From positions 3,811,681 through 3,875,680 of the forward strand of contig NZ_JANFMV010000001.1 in assembly GCF_024385575.1 (NCBI RefSeq): a DNA stretch of 64,000 nucleotides, given 5' to 3'. Both the position numbers and the translations under genes were made by a program. This document shows, piece by piece, positions 63,626 through 64,000 of the stretch. The notes below the pieces were generated by a model, which saw nothing but the letters and a program-made list of their open reading frames with translations, was not told the DNA's origin and searched no databases. The DNA comes from Rhizobium sp. NRK18. Lineage in GTDB: Bacteria > Pseudomonadota > Alphaproteobacteria > Rhizobiales > Rhizobiaceae. How positions within the stretch are numbered: the first letter of the stretch is position 1; every line of letters starts with the position of its first letter.

Positions 63626-63931
63626 TCAGATTCCCGAGCCGTCCAGCTCCTCGGCGTCCTCGCCTTCCCAGGGCGCGGGCATGGAGGCGCGGCTGACATT
63701 GGCGGAGGGCATCGGCATCCAGCATTTGAGCTCCGGCTCGGCATATTCGATGATGCGGCCGGGGGCGCTGTCGGAGGCGCGCCAGCCCTCGCCGCCATGG
63801 TGGTCGCCATGCGCCCAGTAGGCGAGGTCGACCTCCGCCGGCCCCTGCTCCGACGAGCGGACCGTCACGAGTATCCGGCTGCCGTCCTTCGGCGCGCTCG
63901 CCATGTGGCGCCACTGGTCATCATTTGCCAT
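63626..63931 (-). CDS. Small conserved rhizobial hypothetical protein
   Basis: 101-aa protein with the pattern W-x3-MASAPKDGSRILVTV...GWRAS...KCWMPMPSAN, seen in many short alphaproteobacterial and phage proteins of the DUF551-like type. An APKDG turn and a closing CWMP motif are present. It ends in an acidic tail (EGEDAEELDGSGI). GGAGGA lies 6 bases before the ATG at 63931; an upstream ATG at 63964 is less likely. The function is unknown. Confidence 0.6.
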   Translation of the reverse strand: MANDDQWRHMASAPKDGSRILVTVRSSEQGPAEVDLAYWAHGDHHGGEGWRASDSAPGRIIEYAEPELKCWMPMPSANVSRASMPAPWEGEDAEELDGSGI

Positions 63932-64000
63932 GCGGGGTCCTCCTCCCTTGTCGTTGTTTGCCATGACCGTTTTGGCGAAGTGTCGTCCCCGCCTCGCGGG

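Noticed and set aside
1..64000. CRISPR arrays, rRNA genes, complete tRNAs, insertion sequences
   Set aside because: No regularly spaced direct repeats, rRNA signatures, full cloverleaf or transposase gene were found on reading both strands.

Overview
The window is high-GC chromosomal DNA from an alphaproteobacterium of the order Hyphomicrobiales (Rhizobiales), most likely family Rhizobiaceae (Rhizobium, Agrobacterium, Sinorhizobium or Shinella type). The evidence is the rhizobial-style dapB-gpmA pair, dnaK-dnaJ, the SRP RNA-dnaX-ybaB-recR block, the rimP-nusA-ylxR-infB-rbfA-truB block, a cycM-type membrane cytochrome c next to kdsB-pheA, DUF992 and SlyX proteins, and palindromic rhizobial intergenic mosaic repeats. 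The genus is not resolved. Almost everything is housekeeping DNA. No rRNA, complete tRNA, insertion sequence or CRISPR array was seen.

Layout. 1-3.4 kb holds the 5' part of a peptide ABC importer operon (yejA-yejB-yejE, minus strand). 3.6-9.6 kb (plus) has murein endopeptidase mepA, then mgsA-glk, a lipid A exporter-like ABC protein, dapB and gpmA. 9.7-12.1 kb is a divergent pair: a citrate synthase-like enzyme and a citrate synthase with an N-terminal DNA-binding domain. They share three evenly spaced operator half-sites. polA (minus) and a MarR gene flank a 600-bp gap that carries two tandem three-hairpin small RNA candidates. 16-26 kb has an M20 peptidase, a chemoreceptor, a class A penicillin-binding protein, and dnaK-dnaJ with a clear RpoH-type promoter. 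26-31 kb has a stand-alone creatinase, slyX, recF, moeB, a GNAT and repeat elements. 31-40 kb has a glyoxylate/hydroxypyruvate reductase, an SH3 protein, adenosine kinase, a further small RNA candidate, an AEC transporter, a patatin, cytochrome c, kdsB, pheA, and nudC with a HIT gene. 40-47 kb has the SRP RNA, dnaX, ybaB, LysE, DUF992, MOSC, recR and a lytic transglycosylase with a palindromic repeat inside its N-terminal coding sequence. A PIN toxin-antitoxin pair and an MFS exporter follow.

49.5-57.6 kb is the translation/transcription operon rimP-nusA-ylxR-infB. A promoter and an attenuator-like terminator lie before rimP. A minus-strand PIN toxin-antitoxin cassette separates infB from rbfA-truB. 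57.7-59.9 kb is a SigK-type ECF sigma factor and its membrane anti-sigma factor, divergent from a secreted DUF4394 protein. The shared promoter region contains two mirror-image copies of one -35-like element.

60.2-62.0 kb is an AT-richer accessory segment with two genes: a HEPN-like protein and a two-helix membrane protein of the putative AbiC phage-abortive-infection family. This is the best candidate for an under-described system, namely a two-gene phage defence module. It is followed by a structured stretch with no recognisable gene, a DUF6625 glycosyltransferase-like gene and a small rhizobial hypothetical gene.
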